Below, in pieces: positions 53,730-54,886 of a stretch of 54,886 nucleotides of DNA. Under the pieces are notes generated by a model that worked only from the letters and a program-made list of their open reading frames with translations, made no database searches and had not been told where the DNA came from. Numbering within the stretch: the first letter of the stretch is position 1; each line of letters begins with the position of its first letter. Source of the stretch: Deltaproteobacteria bacterium (GTDB taxonomy: Bacteria; Myxococcota_A; Polyangia; JAAYKL01). Location: the NCBI GenBank assembly GCA_016935665.1, contig JAFGQN010000109.1, positions 1 to 54,886 of the forward strand, written 5' to 3'. A program made the position numbers and the translations under genes.

Positions 53730-54371
53730 TCATTGCCGTAGCAATCCTCTTTGTCGTAAATACTTCTCAAGATTCAGTTGCAGTTGCTTCTCAAGCGCAC
53801 GTGCCTTCCAACGAGTCATATTCAGTTGTCTGGCGACTTCAAGCAGAGGCAACTCCTCCTTAAAACGAAATGCGATAAATTGTTGATGACGCGCACTCTG
53901 ATTAGAAACAAATTCTTCCGATGCCTCAAGGCAATGTTGAAAGAAAATTCGGTCTTCTTCATCGGGGACAGCTACCTCAGTCCTCTGGATGATATTTTCG
54001 GGCACATGAACTCCATATCCTTCGGAATGATTTTGCCCCGCAGCCACAGGGTCTCTGGCATGCGCACGCCAATAATCTATCAGGCGATTGCGCGCAATGG
54101 TCAGCAGAAAGGCGTGATAGGGACGAATACCATCGTAGGATTCTCTGGCACTTTTCGAAAATGCCCTTAAAAAAACATCCTGAAGAAGGTCCAAACGCTC
54201 ACTGATATTTGCAACGCCCTTGATGAAATTCCCCTTATGCTTATCAGTAAATCCGGTTTGCAGACACCGAAGTACAGCATTTGCATACGTACGATACACT
54301 GTTGTCAGCGCATCGTGTTCGCCCCGTCTGAAGGCATCAAGGAGCTCTCGGTTTTCATTCAGTATGGTCAT
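53730..54371 (-). CDS. ECF-type RNA polymerase sigma factor
   Basis: A 213-aa sigma-70 family protein of ECF type. Region 2 spans about residues 10-110 (ALTTVYRTYANAVLRC, DLLQDVFLRAFSKS, AFLLTIARNRLIDYWRA; the DxxQDVFxRA and NRLIDYWR blocks are diagnostic). Region 4 spans about 145-205 (QQFIAFRFKEELPLLEVARQ, LNMTRWKARALEKQL). The first gene of a three-gene minus-strand operon with a membrane protein and a caspase-like protease. Target promoters are unknown; autoregulation is likely for ECF systems but no consensus could be defined in the upstream 500 bp. Confidence 0.9.
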   Translation of the reverse strand: MTILNENRELLDAFRRGEHDALTTVYRTYANAVLRCLQTGFTDKHKGNFIKGVANISERLDLLQDVFLRAFSKSARESYDGIRPYHAFLLTIARNRLIDYWRAHARDPVAAGQNHSEGYGVHVPENIIQRTEVAVPDEEDRIFFQHCLEASEEFVSNQSARHQQFIAFRFKEELPLLEVARQLNMTRWKARALEKQLQLNLEKYLRQRGLLRQ

Positions 54372-54886
54372 GACAGTACAATCAGTTTCATGGGACTACC
54401 CGCACAACCGAGTTTACAGGTACCTGGAACAACTGGATTTCAATACTATTTCCATTGAGCGATATCTAACGAAAAATAAGGAACTTCACAAACATAACGC
54501 GTTTGTCACAACAAAGGAGAAATATCCCAACTTTCCCCGGCTCATCCCGGCGAGGGTGCCAACTCGCCGCGCGCGTCCCGCTGATCAAAAGCGCTATAGT
54601 TTTGAACCATTGTCCGCAAATTCAATCGCGCGGTGGCAAATCCTCTGCACCATACTGCACATAAACTGTTACAGTGGCACAAGGACAATGCACGGGCGCA
54701 TAATTACAGGGATTAGGCTAAAGGTCCAGCCGATGTTAAGGAATTGAAACCGTTTTTCAGATTGTCGAAATTCAGATTATGTATTCGCTCACAAAATCAA
54801 CGGCCACACACTCCCGCAACAGGGTTATCGCAAGATACTAGATTTTTAGAAAAATATTGTAGGGCGGTAGTTTATCTGCCGCCTTG
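54372..54886. other. Upstream region of the sigma operon, no supported gene
   Basis: About 515 bp. Long but overlapping shadow frames only. A hairpin GGCGGTAG-TTTAT-CTGCCGCC lies at 54864-54884 at the very end and may be a terminator or repeat cut by the window edge. The promoter of the sigma operon must lie here but cannot be pinpointed. Confidence 0.4.

Noticed and set aside
54220-54747. 175-codon plus-strand frame at the window end
   Set aside because: It is antisense to the sigma factor start and runs into AT-rich intergenic sequence, with no motif and no ribosome binding site.

Overview
The window looks like a chromosomal segment of a deltaproteobacterial or Myxococcota/Bradymonadia-type bacterium with moderate GC. 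This is inferred from hallmark families, not from a phylogenetic marker. The hallmarks are giant Cys-rich secreted proteins built from MopE-type calcium/metal-binding repeats (CDGxDNDCDGxxDE), DUF4215 repeats, fibro-slime domains, a MYXO-CTERM-like sorting motif, lipoproteins with Asp/Ser/Gly linkers, a caspase-like protease and an ECF sigma factor. No tRNA, rRNA, CRISPR array or intact transposase was seen.

Layout: 1-4.4 kb has a terminator, a DUF4215/fibro-slime lipoprotein, a zf-TFIIB protein, a small broken secreted-protein locus and a TfoX-N protein. 4.5-14.4 kb is one giant minus-strand ORF (3303 aa). 14.7-19.1 kb holds decayed genes (a DUF285/BspA-like lipoprotein with a 41-bp tandem duplication and two nonsense codons, a sulfatase tail, a chemoreceptor fragment) around a small zinc-ribbon gene and a thermolysin-like lipoprotein. 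19.1-25.7 kb is a tetR-MFP-RND-TolC efflux operon with a palindromic operator. 26.0-30.1 kb has a degenerate group II intron, an EptA-like phosphoethanolamine transferase and a broken astacin/matrixin-like metalloprotease whose 3' end runs into what may be the 5' part of a group II intron. 30.6-34.7 kb has a LysE exporter, a GNAT acetyltransferase, a chemoreceptor-like protein, a V4R-like protein and a small hypothetical. 34.9-44.7 kb is the second giant ORF (3269 aa), a full-length paralogue of the first. 45.2-54.4 kb has a CE15-like esterase lipoprotein, a DTW-domain protein, an unrecognised lipoprotein, a small hypothetical, a LuxR-type regulator and a sigma factor / membrane protein / caspase-like operon.

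The most unusual feature is the architecture shared by the two giant ORFs. Each has a complete secreted protein (signal peptide, VWA domain, 14 MopE repeats, Cys-rich region, MYXO-CTERM-like GGCLCS plus membrane span plus Arg cluster). It is followed in frame, with no stop, by a complete lipoprotein (membrane span, lipobox Cys, about 13 MopE repeats, FGE-sulfatase fold, fibro-slime domain). The distance between the sorting-motif Cys and the lipobox Cys is 58 residues in both. This suggests a natural polyprotein, cut at the membrane into two surface proteins, or a conserved two-armed surface protein held by a transmembrane hairpin. The stretch between the two paralogues is rich in pseudogenes.
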